A DNA stretch of 64,000 bases from Klebsiella pneumoniae (GTDB lineage: Bacteria; Myxococcota_A; UBA796; SXON01), in NCBI GenBank assembly GCA_945861635.1, contig CAMAWH010000002.1:118349-182348 (forward strand), read 5' to 3'. The stretch's first letter is position 1, and each line of letters opens with the position of its first letter. Made by a program: the position numbers and the translations under genes. Under the pieces are notes generated by a model. The model made no database searches, was not told the origin of the DNA, and was given only the letters and a program-made list of their open reading frames with translations. This document shows, piece after piece, positions 36,423 to 46,317 of this stretch.

Positions 36423-37793
36423 TTGCGCGTTACGGGGGGTGCATTGACTCCGACGGCCGTCGCCATCGCCCTTCCGCCGCACGCGTACGCTGTGCACGCT
36501 GGGGATGTGAGCGGAGATGGACGTGACGAGTTGATCGTCGAGTTGCGGGAACCGGCGGGAAACTCCCCGGACAAAACACGCCTGTTCATCGTCAGCATCG
36601 GCACGGACGGGCGCGTGGGGCCGTCATCCACCGTCGATCTCGGCAACCGCGCGCAGCTCTGGGACGTCAACCACGGGCTCTGGGCCATCGACAGGGAGGG
36701 CGTTGTGAAGCTCGACCCCGCCGGCGGCGCCCCGGTGCGCGTCGTGTCGGTGGGCACGCCGCTCGCCGGACTCGGGCCGACGACGCCAACACGGTGGGAA
36801 TTTGCCCGCGACCTGGATCACGATGGCGTACCGGAACTGCTCGTCCCCTCTCAGGGGCGCCTGCTCGCGTTTGCGCCGGATGGCGGCGGGCGTGGCGGAA
36901 TCCCGTTCGCGTCCGAAGGCATGATGAGTATTGAGAAATCGGCTGGAGGCTCCGTGTTCTCCGCGTCCTCGCGCCTACCCGGAATGGCCGTGTGCGATGT
37001 GGATGGCGATGGTATCGACGACATCCTCCTTCCTTCCCACGCCACGGCGGCGGTGTACTTCACCGCTCCCAACCTCGGCGCCCGCGCGGCAACCGTCAAC
37101 CTACCGATGGATCTTGAGCCCCGGGATCTGCCGCCTCGCCCGGGGGAGGTGAAGCGGACGATCGCCGATATCTGGTTCCAGGATCTAAATGGCGACAAAA
37201 GAGCCGACATCGCGGTGGATCGCTGGGTGACGAACGGGGGATTCTTTGGGGCTACGGCCGAAATTATTTTCGCCCCGGGGAATGGTTCGGGATTTGGTTC
37301 TCCGACTACCCTCATCACTACTTCCGCAGCGTTCGGCGTCGAACCTCAAGACATCGACGGGGACGGCGATATGGATTTCGTGATGCGGGAGGTGGATGTC
37401 GGCATGGGGAATCTAGCGCGGGCCCTCGTCTCGAAAGCGGTGCGCGTCCAACTATCAGCATTTGTAATGAATAATAACGTATATGCTACGAAAACGGTGC
37501 CGCTGCGCGGCATGACGTTTCCTCTCGAACCGCCGGACCGCCTGCAAGGGGAGCTGGCCGACGTCGATGGAGATGGAAAACTCGACCTCGTCACCAACGA
37601 CGCGGAGGATCGGATTCGCGTATACCGCGGAACGACGGGCGGAATGGAGGACACCCCCGCCATCGACGTGCCCCTGAAAATGCCGCCGGGAGATGATATT
37701 CTCTTCACCCACGACGTCACAGGTGATGGCCACGCGGACATCCTCGTGTGGGGCCCCGGTCAGCCGACGGCCACGCTGATCCGCGCTCAATAG
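36423..37793 (+). CDS. FG-GAP/VCBS repeat protein; 5' end possibly incomplete
   Basis: DVSGDGRDELIVE, DVDGDGIDDILLPS, DIDGDGDMDFVM, DVDGDGKLDLVTND; TTG start with no obvious signal peptide. Confidence 0.72.
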   Translation: MRVTGGALTPTAVAIALPPHAYAVHAGDVSGDGRDELIVELREPAGNSPDKTRLFIVSIGTDGRVGPSSTVDLGNRAQLWDVNHGLWAIDREGVVKLDPAGGAPVRVVSVGTPLAGLGPTTPTRWEFARDLDHDGVPELLVPSQGRLLAFAPDGGGRGGIPFASEGMMSIEKSAGGSVFSASSRLPGMAVCDVDGDGIDDILLPSHATAAVYFTAPNLGARAATVNLPMDLEPRDLPPRPGEVKRTIADIWFQDLNGDKRADIAVDRWVTNGGFFGATAEIIFAPGNGSGFGSPTTLITTSAAFGVEPQDIDGDGDMDFVMREVDVGMGNLARALVSKAVRVQLSAFVMNNNVYATKTVPLRGMTFPLEPPDRLQGELADVDGDGKLDLVTNDAEDRIRVYRGTTGGMEDTPAIDVPLKMPPGDDILFTHDVTGDGHADILVWGPGQPTATLIRAQ

Positions 37794-40561
37794 GTGAACT
37801 TCACCTGCGCTTCCACCGACCGGGGCGCCTGGCGGTACAACGTCAGTCCGAAATTCTGGTCGTCATTTTCGTCGTAGGTAATGGCCGTCGAGAAATCAGC
37901 CACGTTGTAGACGTTGATCGCCAACTCAGCCGAATATCGGTCCCCAAAACTCAGCTCCTGCGCCAGGCGCATGTCGATATAGTGCGCGGCGGGCATGAAC
38001 CGGGTCCCGCGGCCTTCGGGAAAGGCACTGTAATCCTGGTAGTTGTCGAGATACCCGCGCTTTTGCCACGCGTGTCCCGAATCGAATTCGTAGACGACGC
38101 CAACCGTCGTGCCCCAAGGCGCCGTGTAGCTGCCATTGATCTTCGCAGAATGGAACGAGTGATAGGGTAGATATCCAGAATATCCAGCGTCGTCGGACTG
38201 GGTGCCCAAGCCGGCCTGTCCATCGAGATATGCGCCCTGGCCGCCCTCAAAATACTCTCGGCGGGTTTTCTGGTCGTTGACGTCATCTCCCCAGACGCCG
38301 ACATCGTTGCCGGCCGAGCCGAAATCACTCCCCGTGGCGACTTCATCCTGTCCAGGATGCGTGCCGGTGGACTCGGAGTAGGTGTAGCTGGCAAGGACCT
38401 GCCAAGCGTCGTCAAACTTCCGTTCGACCGTCAGTTCTACGCCCCAATAATCGCGCCGTTTATTCGGCGGATTGGTGATGACCCAATTCACGTCGTCGTA
38501 GTTGATGTCCTCCGGCAGGTCAACGGTTTGCGAGAGAATGCCGCGGACGCCAACCGCCAGCAGCGGGATGACCTCACGCTCGACGCCAAGCACCAACTTG
38601 TCCATGTGGTACGGGCGCAGCGAGCCATTACACGCCTTTCCCGCGCCCTTGCGCGTTGCCTCGTCCAGCGCGCCGAGGCTATAGTCGTTGCAGAAGATGA
38701 GCGGCTCGGGCGATTGCGTATATTCTTTGACATACCCGCCGGTGTCTGCGTCAAACGTGTAATAAGTGAATCCATTCGCCGATTTACTGTCTCCCCAACT
38801 CGCAAACGTATTTCCGGCGACGTCGAAATACCGACCCGCGTTCACGCTCACAAGCGTCTTGCTGTCTCCCGTGGCGTCCCATGCGGCGCCGAGACGCGGC
38901 GCCGGCATCCACTGGTCCAGCACAACACTTCCGCCGCTTTCGTACAAGGTTTCGTGGTCTAGTCGGACACCGAGATTCAGCGTGAGCGGGTCTACCGGCG
39001 ACCAATCGTCCTGAATGAACTGCGCATACAACAGGCCCTCGTGACCCAACTTTCCGGCCGCCGAATATTCCACCTTATCCACGCAATCGGCGTACAACGG
39101 CGCCGTGCACGGCAGCCCCTGAGAAGCGTCAGACGTGTAACTGGTCCACCCGGAGTAGATCAGTTTCCGCGATTCGTAGAGGCGCCACGCCTCCATTCCG
39201 ACCTTCAGCTTATGCGAGCCAAGGACGTTATCCACAAGGTGGGTCACCTTCAGCGTTCCGCCGAGCCGCTGCCGCTCGTTGAGGTCTTCCGAGTTGTAAT
39301 TGCTGCCGTACTCACTGGTTTCAAGGTTCAGGATCGGCGGCGTGTCGGTTTCTCCCGACATCGGGACGGAATTGGAGTGGCCGTTTGACACGAGGAACTC
39401 GGTATCCACCAGTGTCGTTTCGCCAGGCGCCCAACTCAGGCGCAGCAGATGGCTCTGATCGTCCGAATTCGACCGGGACTGCGCCTCCGGAAGCACCTGC
39501 GGCGACGTTTCGTCGTTTTCACTCCCCGAGAGCTCCCCGTTGAATTGGTACCGCAGCACGACGCCCGGCGCGGCAAACCAGGTGAGCTTTGCAAACCCAC
39601 CGATGCTCTGCCCGAGGTAGGGCGCTGCCGCCGACGTTCCCTCGTAGGCCGTCGTGTCCCGACCGGCATCGACCGCCACAAAATACCAAAGGGTTTCCTT
39701 GATGACCGGCCCACCCGCCGTCAGCGAGAGCGTATTCACCATGATGTCCCTCTTCTTGGTCGCCACCTCCTCGTGCTTGTCGAGGTCGGCGATATCATAT
39801 TTTCCGGGCGAGAAATCGGTCGTCAGCGTGTAGATGGCGCTGCCGTGGTGCTCATCTCCGCCGTCCTTGGTGACGACGTTGACCATCATTCCGGTGGCCT
39901 GACCAAATTCGGCGGGCGCGCCGTCGGTGTACACCTGAATATCCTCGATGGCGTCGAAGTTGACGTTGGCGCCAAATGTCTTGGTGGCTGGATCCCGCGT
40001 GGAAATTCCGTCGACGAGGTAATTGTTTCCGCTCTGTCCCTCGCCGCGCACGGAGGGGTTTCCCGAGCCCGGTCCACCTGTTTCCGTATCCACCCGGCCG
40101 GAAATGCCTGGCAGCATGTTCACGGCGTCCTGAAAACTACGCCCAACCGGAAGATGGGCCAGCGTTTCGTTCGAAAGCTCCGTGGACACCGCGGATCGCG
40201 TGGTGTCGATGACGGGAAGCGTCTCCTCGACCAGCACTTCCTCCATGCCGGCGACCTTCAGCGTGACGGGAACAGTGGCCGTCTCGTCGAGACGCACGGT
40301 CACGACCCGCCGAATGGGCGTCAGTCCGCCCATGGCGGCCCGGAAGTCATGCGTCCCCACGGGTACGCTGAGGAAGCGGAAATCGCCGTTTTCATCGGCC
40401 GTTACGGACAGTTCGCCGGCAATTCCCGGCCCACTCAGTGTAATGACGGCACCTGGAACATCCAGCCCACCGTCGTCCACCACATGTCCGCGAATCGCGC
40501 CCGATTCGGCGGCCTCGGCCATCGGGGCGTAGAGCGCCGCCAGCGCGATGAACCCAATCAC
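37787..40561 (-). CDS. TonB-dependent receptor with carboxypeptidase-regulatory-like N-terminus
   Basis: MIGFIALAALYAPMAEAAES signal; GAIRGHVVDDGGLDVPGAVITL; plug GNPSVRGEGQSGNNYLVDGISTRDPATKTFG. Confidence 0.92.
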   Translation of the reverse strand: MIGFIALAALYAPMAEAAESGAIRGHVVDDGGLDVPGAVITLSGPGIAGELSVTADENGDFRFLSVPVGTHDFRAAMGGLTPIRRVVTVRLDETATVPVTLKVAGMEEVLVEETLPVIDTTRSAVSTELSNETLAHLPVGRSFQDAVNMLPGISGRVDTETGGPGSGNPSVRGEGQSGNNYLVDGISTRDPATKTFGANVNFDAIEDIQVYTDGAPAEFGQATGMMVNVVTKDGGDEHHGSAIYTLTTDFSPGKYDIADLDKHEEVATKKRDIMVNTLSLTAGGPVIKETLWYFVAVDAGRDTTAYEGTSAAAPYLGQSIGGFAKLTWFAAPGVVLRYQFNGELSGSENDETSPQVLPEAQSRSNSDDQSHLLRLSWAPGETTLVDTEFLVSNGHSNSVPMSGETDTPPILNLETSEYGSNYNSEDLNERQRLGGTLKVTHLVDNVLGSHKLKVGMEAWRLYESRKLIYSGWTSYTSDASQGLPCTAPLYADCVDKVEYSAAGKLGHEGLLYAQFIQDDWSPVDPLTLNLGVRLDHETLYESGGSVVLDQWMPAPRLGAAWDATGDSKTLVSVNAGRYFDVAGNTFASWGDSKSANGFTYYTFDADTGGYVKEYTQSPEPLIFCNDYSLGALDEATRKGAGKACNGSLRPYHMDKLVLGVEREVIPLLAVGVRGILSQTVDLPEDINYDDVNWVITNPPNKRRDYWGVELTVERKFDDAWQVLASYTYSESTGTHPGQDEVATGSDFGSAGNDVGVWGDDVNDQKTRREYFEGGQGAYLDGQAGLGTQSDDAGYSGYLPYHSFHSAKINGSYTAPWGTTVGVVYEFDSGHAWQKRGYLDNYQDYSAFPEGRGTRFMPAAHYIDMRLAQELSFGDRYSAELAINVYNVADFSTAITYDENDDQNFGLTLYRQAPRSVEAQVKFTY

Positions 40562-41334
40562 TGCGTACCTCCAAAGGAAATCGGGAAGTCAACGCAGACG
40601 GTGCCCGTGTCGGTCGTGGCCGAACTGTCGAGAGGCGAACTCTCGGGCGGCTCACTGTCGGCGGGCGGCTCACTGTCCGAAGGCGAACTGTCGGCTGCTG
40701 CGGAGTCAAGTTCCGCGTCGCAAATCGCCGTTTCGCCATCGCACGGCGCGCCCAGGACCACCACACCCGCGGCATCCACCAACTCCACCCAGTACACACC
40801 GTCCGGCAAGGCGGGCGCGTCAAAGTGGACGATGCCCGTACGACAATCACTGACCAGCGGGAGATTGCCGGAAACCGGCACCCCCGCCCCATCCACGAGG
40901 ACGGCGTGCAGGCCGGCGGCGTCGAGGCCACACCCGTGCAATGTCACGGGCGCACCGGCGGACACGCCACACTGGGGCTCAACGACATCGATGCTTGCCC
41001 CAGGACAAGCCACGTAAAAGTACCCCGCGCTGGTATCCGCGCTCAACATGGACGTCTGACTTCCCGACGACACGACGACGTCCACCGGACCCGCTTTCGC
41101 CGCCTCCGGCACGACGCCGGTGAGGTAAAAACCGGTATTCAATGCGTCGGTTGGGCGCTCGATGGACTCCAGATCGTTGTCCGCCATCCGCACGCTTGCG
41201 TCGTCGGCGAACCCATGTCCGGACACCTTGACGGTTTCGCAGCCGACATCCCAGCCATAGATGGGGCGGATCGAGACGACGGCGAAGCCGGTATTCCCGC
41301 AGCCGGCGAGCATAAAGAGGAGGGCAGCAATCAC
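40558..41334 (-). CDS. Lipoprotein with IPT/TIG-like domains
   Basis: MIAALLFMLAGCGN lipobox; 4-nt overlap with TonB receptor gene; VKVSGHGFADDASVRM pattern. Confidence 0.7.
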   Translation of the reverse strand: MIAALLFMLAGCGNTGFAVVSIRPIYGWDVGCETVKVSGHGFADDASVRMADNDLESIERPTDALNTGFYLTGVVPEAAKAGPVDVVVSSGSQTSMLSADTSAGYFYVACPGASIDVVEPQCGVSAGAPVTLHGCGLDAAGLHAVLVDGAGVPVSGNLPLVSDCRTGIVHFDAPALPDGVYWVELVDAAGVVVLGAPCDGETAICDAELDSAAADSSPSDSEPPADSEPPESSPLDSSATTDTGTVCVDFPISFGGTQ

Positions 41335-41396
41335 GATTCGCCTCGGTGGGTATGCCCTGTAGCCTAACGTGCGCGCGTCGAGGTTAGATCGGCGGC

Positions 41397-42155
41397 ATGA
41401 CCATTACGACGTGGAATGTGAACTCCGTTCGCGCTCGCCTCGAACGCCTGCTCCTCTGGCTCGACGCCCACGATCCTGACGTGCTCTGCCTTCAAGAGCT
41501 GAAGTGCGTGGATGACGAGGTGCCGCACGCCGAGTTGTCCCGCCGGGGCTACCACGTGACGGCGTACGGTCAGAAGACCTACAACGGCGTGCTCATCGCA
41601 TCGAAGTCACCCATGTCAGACATCCACAAGGCGATTCCGTGGGCCGAGGACCCTCAGGCGCGCGGAATTTCTGCGGTCGTGGATGGCATCCGGATCGTAA
41701 ACCTCTACGTGGTGAACGGGCAGGAGGTGGGGAGCGATAAGTACGCCTACAAGCTGGACTGGTTGGCACGCGTGCGTGACTGCCTCGCGGCATATTCGGG
41801 GTTTCCGATGGTGGTCTGCGGGGATTACAACATCGCCCCTGACGATCGCGATGTGCACGATCCCGCCTATTGGAACGGGCGGATCTTGTGCTCGGAGCCG
41901 GAACGCAACGCGTACACCGCGCTTCTGGCCCTCGGCCTGTCCGACGCCTACCGCGCCCGCCACGCCGAAGGGGGCCGGTTTTCGTGGTGGGACTACCGCG
42001 GAAACGGTTTTGAGCGCAACCTCGGGATGCGCATCGACCACCATTTGGTCACCGCCGATATTCTTTCTCGAACCACGGAAGTTTCCATCGATACCGAAGA
42101 GCGTGGTCGCACCAACGCCTCGGATCACGCGCCGGTGACCCTGCACCTCGCGTGA
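41397..42155 (+). CDS. xthA: Exodeoxyribonuclease III
   Basis: TTWNVNSVRARLERLLLWL, LCLQELKC, GDYNIAPDDRDVHDP, RIDHHLVT, ASDHAPVT. Confidence 0.95.
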   Translation: MTITTWNVNSVRARLERLLLWLDAHDPDVLCLQELKCVDDEVPHAELSRRGYHVTAYGQKTYNGVLIASKSPMSDIHKAIPWAEDPQARGISAVVDGIRIVNLYVVNGQEVGSDKYAYKLDWLARVRDCLAAYSGFPMVVCGDYNIAPDDRDVHDPAYWNGRILCSEPERNAYTALLALGLSDAYRARHAEGGRFSWWDYRGNGFERNLGMRIDHHLVTADILSRTTEVSIDTEERGRTNASDHAPVTLHLA

Positions 42156-42173
42156 TTCCGCGCCCGGGTCGGC

Positions 42174-42866
42174 CTACCGACGCAACGCCACCGCCAACGC
42201 TCGGGTCGGCGCGTGCAACGCGAATTCAAGCTCCCGCGTGAGCGCGTGTTGCGTCGTCTCGAACGCTTCGATGACCCCCTCCGTCAGCGACTCCGCGGCG
42301 GGAAGGCGGGAGAGGGTGTCACGCAGCAATCGGTCCGCCCGACCGGCCGACGATCCAATGGGAGCGCTGGCGAAGGCCCCGCGCACCACCTCGGCATCTG
42401 CACAAAGCGCGAACATCGGTTCGAGGTACAACACCGTCTTTTCCCACGCCTCGGCAGCCCGCCCGTCCAAACCGACGAAGAGCAGAACCAACGGGCGGGT
42501 GGCCGCCGCCAGCGTTCCTTCGGCGAGTCCCGCGCGCAGCCCATCCGCGAATGCCGTCGAACAGCCCTTGTGCAACCCCTGAAAAGCGTCGAGGGTCGGG
42601 ACCAACGCATCACTGTAGCGCTCGATCAAGGCGCGATCGTCTTCCCGCCCAACCAGCGAGCGAGCCACCTCCGCGGCGCCCACCTCCCACGAACTGACGA
42701 CGGCGCTGCCGATGTTCTTGAGGCTGCCGTCCACTTGCTCCTCCAACTCGCGCCATTCGGGCTCCCACTCGCGTCGAAACCGCAGTCCGATGCCGACGGA
42801 ACCTCCGGCTGACGGCGCTACCGGCCCGCTCCGCAATCGCGAGAACCAATCCGTCACCCTGGCCAT
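42174..42866 (-). CDS. Hypothetical protein
   Basis: In-frame ATG at 42866 (MARVTDWFSRLRSG); helical 231-aa protein. Confidence 0.6.
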   Translation of the reverse strand: MARVTDWFSRLRSGPVAPSAGGSVGIGLRFRREWEPEWRELEEQVDGSLKNIGSAVVSSWEVGAAEVARSLVGREDDRALIERYSDALVPTLDAFQGLHKGCSTAFADGLRAGLAEGTLAAATRPLVLLFVGLDGRAAEAWEKTVLYLEPMFALCADAEVVRGAFASAPIGSSAGRADRLLRDTLSRLPAAESLTEGVIEAFETTQHALTRELEFALHAPTRALAVALRR

Positions 42867-42947
42867 TGCGTCGCCGCTCCCGCCCCCCCGTATCGCGCCA
42901 ACCGGGGCGCGCACGTGGCCGCGGGTACAAGGCGTTACGCTCCCCGG

Positions 42948-44279
42948 ATGCCCATGGATCCCCCGGGAAGCGGTGATGACGTCACCATCCGCATCGGCGC
43001 CTCCCCGCGCATGGACACGCTTCCGCCCGCCGGTTTCCAGCCTCGGGAACCTCGAACATGGGAAGAAGCGGGCGTGGACGACGGACTCGTGGAGGCCATC
43101 GTCCTGCGTTATCTGGCGCGGGAAACGACAGCACCGGGGCGGCAAATCGCAGCGGAGCTGTGCGTTTCGCAGGCCCTGGTCAAGGACCTGCTTGAGCAGC
43201 TCAAGAACGCAAAGGTCGTCCAGCACCGCGGCGCCACGACGATGGGTGATTTCGTCTACGAGCTGACCGACCTCGGGCGTTCCAAGGCGGTCGAGCATCG
43301 GAAGCTGAACTCGTACGTCGGTCCCGTGCCGGTGCCGTTCAACCAATATCTCGCAGGCGTTCGCGATCAGACGATGGCGAACGCCCGGCCAACGCGGGAA
43401 AATCTCGATCGCGCCTTTGAGGACATCACGCTTACGCGGCTGATGTTGGACCGCATCGGCCCTGCGATCGCGGGTGGGCGCGCCCTGTTCCTTTTCGGCG
43501 ATCCGGGAAACGGCAAGACGTCGATCGCCGAGCGGATCACGCGCTCATTTGGCGATGCGATCTGGATCCCGATCACGCTTTTGATCGACGGGCACATCGT
43601 CAAGTTCTACGACCCGGCCACCCACGAGCACGTACCACCGGCGGCAAAATCCCTATCATCCGCGGAACGCACGGACCGGCGCTGGGTGCGAATCCGCCGC
43701 CCGACCGTCATTGCGGGCGGTGAGCTTACTCTGGACATGCTGGAGATACAACGAAGCGAAAACACCGGCATCTGTGAGGCGCCGTTGCAGCTGAAGGCAA
43801 ACGGCGGAACGTTGGTCATCGACGATTTCGGCCGCCAGCGCATCGAGCCGCAGACGCTGCTCAACCGCTGGATCTTCCCTCTGGAACGCAGGATTGACTA
43901 TTTGCGGCTTCCCGACGGGCGTAAGATTGCGGCGCCGTTCGATCCGCTTTTGGTGTTCAGCACGAACCTGGAGCCCTCGGGTTTGGTGGACGAGGCCTTT
44001 CTCCGTCGCATTCCGTACAAGATTCGCGTAGAGGATCCGACGCAGGATCAATTTAGCGCCATCCTCCGCAATCTTGCGTCAGACCTTGGGATATTGCTCG
44101 TGCCCGGCTCAGTGACCTACCTGCTGGACACGCACTACCGAACGCGCCCGATGCGGTTCTGCCACCCGCGGGACCTCCTCCAGCAAGTCGTGGACCATTG
44201 CCGATTCGAACGCCGCGCGCTCATCGCGACGCCAAACGATTGGGACATCGCCGTCGCCAACTACTTCAGCGGTTCGTGA
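42948..44279 (+). CDS. AAA family ATPase with N-terminal winged-helix-like region
   Basis: ALFLFGDPGNGKTSIAERI Walker A; GTLVIDDFGRQ Walker B; ETTAPGRQIAAELCVSQALVKDLLEQL HTH-like. Confidence 0.85.
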   Translation: MPMDPPGSGDDVTIRIGASPRMDTLPPAGFQPREPRTWEEAGVDDGLVEAIVLRYLARETTAPGRQIAAELCVSQALVKDLLEQLKNAKVVQHRGATTMGDFVYELTDLGRSKAVEHRKLNSYVGPVPVPFNQYLAGVRDQTMANARPTRENLDRAFEDITLTRLMLDRIGPAIAGGRALFLFGDPGNGKTSIAERITRSFGDAIWIPITLLIDGHIVKFYDPATHEHVPPAAKSLSSAERTDRRWVRIRRPTVIAGGELTLDMLEIQRSENTGICEAPLQLKANGGTLVIDDFGRQRIEPQTLLNRWIFPLERRIDYLRLPDGRKIAAPFDPLLVFSTNLEPSGLVDEAFLRRIPYKIRVEDPTQDQFSAILRNLASDLGILLVPGSVTYLLDTHYRTRPMRFCHPRDLLQQVVDHCRFERRALIATPNDWDIAVANYFSGS

Positions 44280-45142
44280 ACGCGCGCGTTTCGGTGCTCA
44301 TCGTGTCGGGCTTTCTCGGCAGTGGAAAAACTACGCTTGTTCGTCGCCTCCTAGCGGATGCGCAGGCACAAGGACTCCGAATGGGTGTCATTTCCAATGA
44401 GTTTGGCGCGCTTGGCATCGACGCCGTGCTGTTCGGTCAGGGAGAAGAGCGCTTCGTCGAGTTGGCCGGCGGATGTGTCTGCTGCAAGCTCAGTGACGAG
44501 CTGATCGACACGTTGGAAGCGATGCGCGCGCGAAACGACCCCGACCGCATCGTCATCGAAACCAGCGGCGTCGCTCTCCCCTTCGAGACGCAACTGAACT
44601 TGTATCGGCCTCCCGTGAATGCGTGGGTGGGAGACGAAGCCACGGTCGTCGTCGTAGACGCCGAGCAGATGGATCATGGCGGTGAAACCCTGGAAGATCA
44701 GGTATCCGGTGCGGATCTTCTGATCCTGAACAAGTGCGATCTTGTCATACCGGACACCATCGCAGCGTGCCTGTCTCGGCTGGCAGACATGAGTCCTGAC
44801 ACGCCCATACTGACGTCGACACAAGCGGATGTATCACTCGATGTGTTGTTTCCCGCCGGGCCCAGGCCGAGGCTCGCCGCGGCCAGCACCGACGCGCATC
44901 CCGCGCACCACCATGAGGCATTCGTGAGCGAGGAATTACGTGTTCCCGATGGGCTCAGCGCGCTGGACGCCGAGATCTGGATTGGCGAGCGTCGTGGACT
45001 TCGTACGAAAGGCTTCGTTCGGACCACCGACGGCCCGCGGGTTGTGCAAGGCGTCGGGCGGCGGCTGGAACTTACGAAGCCGACCAATTTGACCATCCCC
45101 GATGACGTGTGGGGACGGGTCGTCGTCATTCGGCGCGCGTAG
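44276..45142 (+). CDS. CobW/YjiA-type G3E GTPase (COG0523)
   Basis: GTG start overlapping upstream stop; GFLGSGKTTLVRRLL, GGCVCCKLSDEL, ETSGVALP, LNKCDLV. Confidence 0.92.
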   Translation: MNARVSVLIVSGFLGSGKTTLVRRLLADAQAQGLRMGVISNEFGALGIDAVLFGQGEERFVELAGGCVCCKLSDELIDTLEAMRARNDPDRIVIETSGVALPFETQLNLYRPPVNAWVGDEATVVVVDAEQMDHGGETLEDQVSGADLLILNKCDLVIPDTIAACLSRLADMSPDTPILTSTQADVSLDVLFPAGPRPRLAAASTDAHPAHHHEAFVSEELRVPDGLSALDAEIWIGERRGLRTKGFVRTTDGPRVVQGVGRRLELTKPTNLTIPDDVWGRVVVIRRA

Positions 45143-45145
45143 AAT

Positions 45146-46252
45146 CTACCGGCGGCGAACCCCGTCAATCCAGACCTGCTCTGCGCTGGCCAATGTCGCA
45201 GGATCGGACATCGGATCCTGGGCGAGCACGAGGAGGCTCGCGGCCTTCCCAACCGTGATCTCGCCAAGATCCGCGAACCCCCAGTAGGCGGCTGGCGCGC
45301 TGGTGCCCGCGGCGAGGATGGCCGCGCCGTCCAACCCAGCCTGCATCATGAGCGCAATCTCACCTGGATCAATGCCGGCAGTACGCGTATTACCGAAGTC
45401 TGTTCCGTACAGCACCCTGGCGCCTGCACCGCGCAGGGCGGAGAGGTTCGCTACCGTGTCCGCACCGCCTCCAAACGCCAATAATGACGATACAACGGCG
45501 CCACTCGACCATGAGCGCAGCGTGGTCGCCGATAGCGGTTCCGTCGGCGTGTGCGCCAAAACGTCCACGCCCGCAAGCGCAGCAGCCGCCGCGTCCACGT
45601 CCGAAAGCGCGTGCGATGCGACCTTTACGCCCCGAGCATGCGCGCGTGCGACGACGCCGGTCTGCGCGGCGGCGTCCAACTGCGGCCCGGTCGTAATTGG
45701 CAGTTTGATGACCCCGGCCCCCGCGTCAATCAACACGTCCACCGCCGCCACCGCATCGTCACCGCTCGAACACTCCATTCCGTACCCGTTCCGTCCCCAT
45801 CCCCGCGTCGGATAGCCAGCCGGCGCGGTGATCATGGGGCCCGACGCGATTAGTTGGATGGGACCGTGCGACGCAGCGAGGAACGCAACCGGCGCGGCGA
45901 GATCCACCGCTCCCGCCACCCCGCCCGTCGCGAGTTCTTCTCCGCGCGGATCGTACGCAAGGTGGACGTGGCTGTCGATGAATGCAGGGACAAGCCAGCG
46001 GCCTGTCAGATCGATCACCTCACCGGCCACGGCGGCGGCGCCCACTGCGACAATGCGCGCCCCCTCGATCTCCACGTCGGCCAGGCCCAGGCCCACCACC
46101 GTTGCCCCGTGCAGGCGAAAGTGGCCTGCCGCAGCGCCGATTGCGCTATCGGAAGGCGCAGAATCACTGCCCGTTTCCGTGGCAGAGTCCGGGGATCCCG
46201 AATTCGCCGCCCCACAGGGTTCGGAACAGGCAAAAAGCGCGGAAAGCAGCAT
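45146..46252 (-). CDS. Amidohydrolase family lipoprotein
   Basis: MLLSALFACSEPCG lipobox; LVPAFIDSHVHLAYD; YGTDFGNTRTAGI. Confidence 0.88.
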   Translation of the reverse strand: MLLSALFACSEPCGAANSGSPDSATETGSDSAPSDSAIGAAAGHFRLHGATVVGLGLADVEIEGARIVAVGAAAVAGEVIDLTGRWLVPAFIDSHVHLAYDPRGEELATGGVAGAVDLAAPVAFLAASHGPIQLIASGPMITAPAGYPTRGWGRNGYGMECSSGDDAVAAVDVLIDAGAGVIKLPITTGPQLDAAAQTGVVARAHARGVKVASHALSDVDAAAAALAGVDVLAHTPTEPLSATTLRSWSSGAVVSSLLAFGGGADTVANLSALRGAGARVLYGTDFGNTRTAGIDPGEIALMMQAGLDGAAILAAGTSAPAAYWGFADLGEITVGKAASLLVLAQDPMSDPATLASAEQVWIDGVRRR

Positions 46253-46317
46253 CGGAGCGACCTCCCCGGCAGTACGAGCGAGCCAGGCGATATGATCGGT
46301 CCGATCCCCCGGCGACC

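Noticed and set aside
39449-41017. 522-aa + strand ORF over the TonB receptor
   Set aside because: Antisense shadow of a receptor with signal peptide, plug and barrel.
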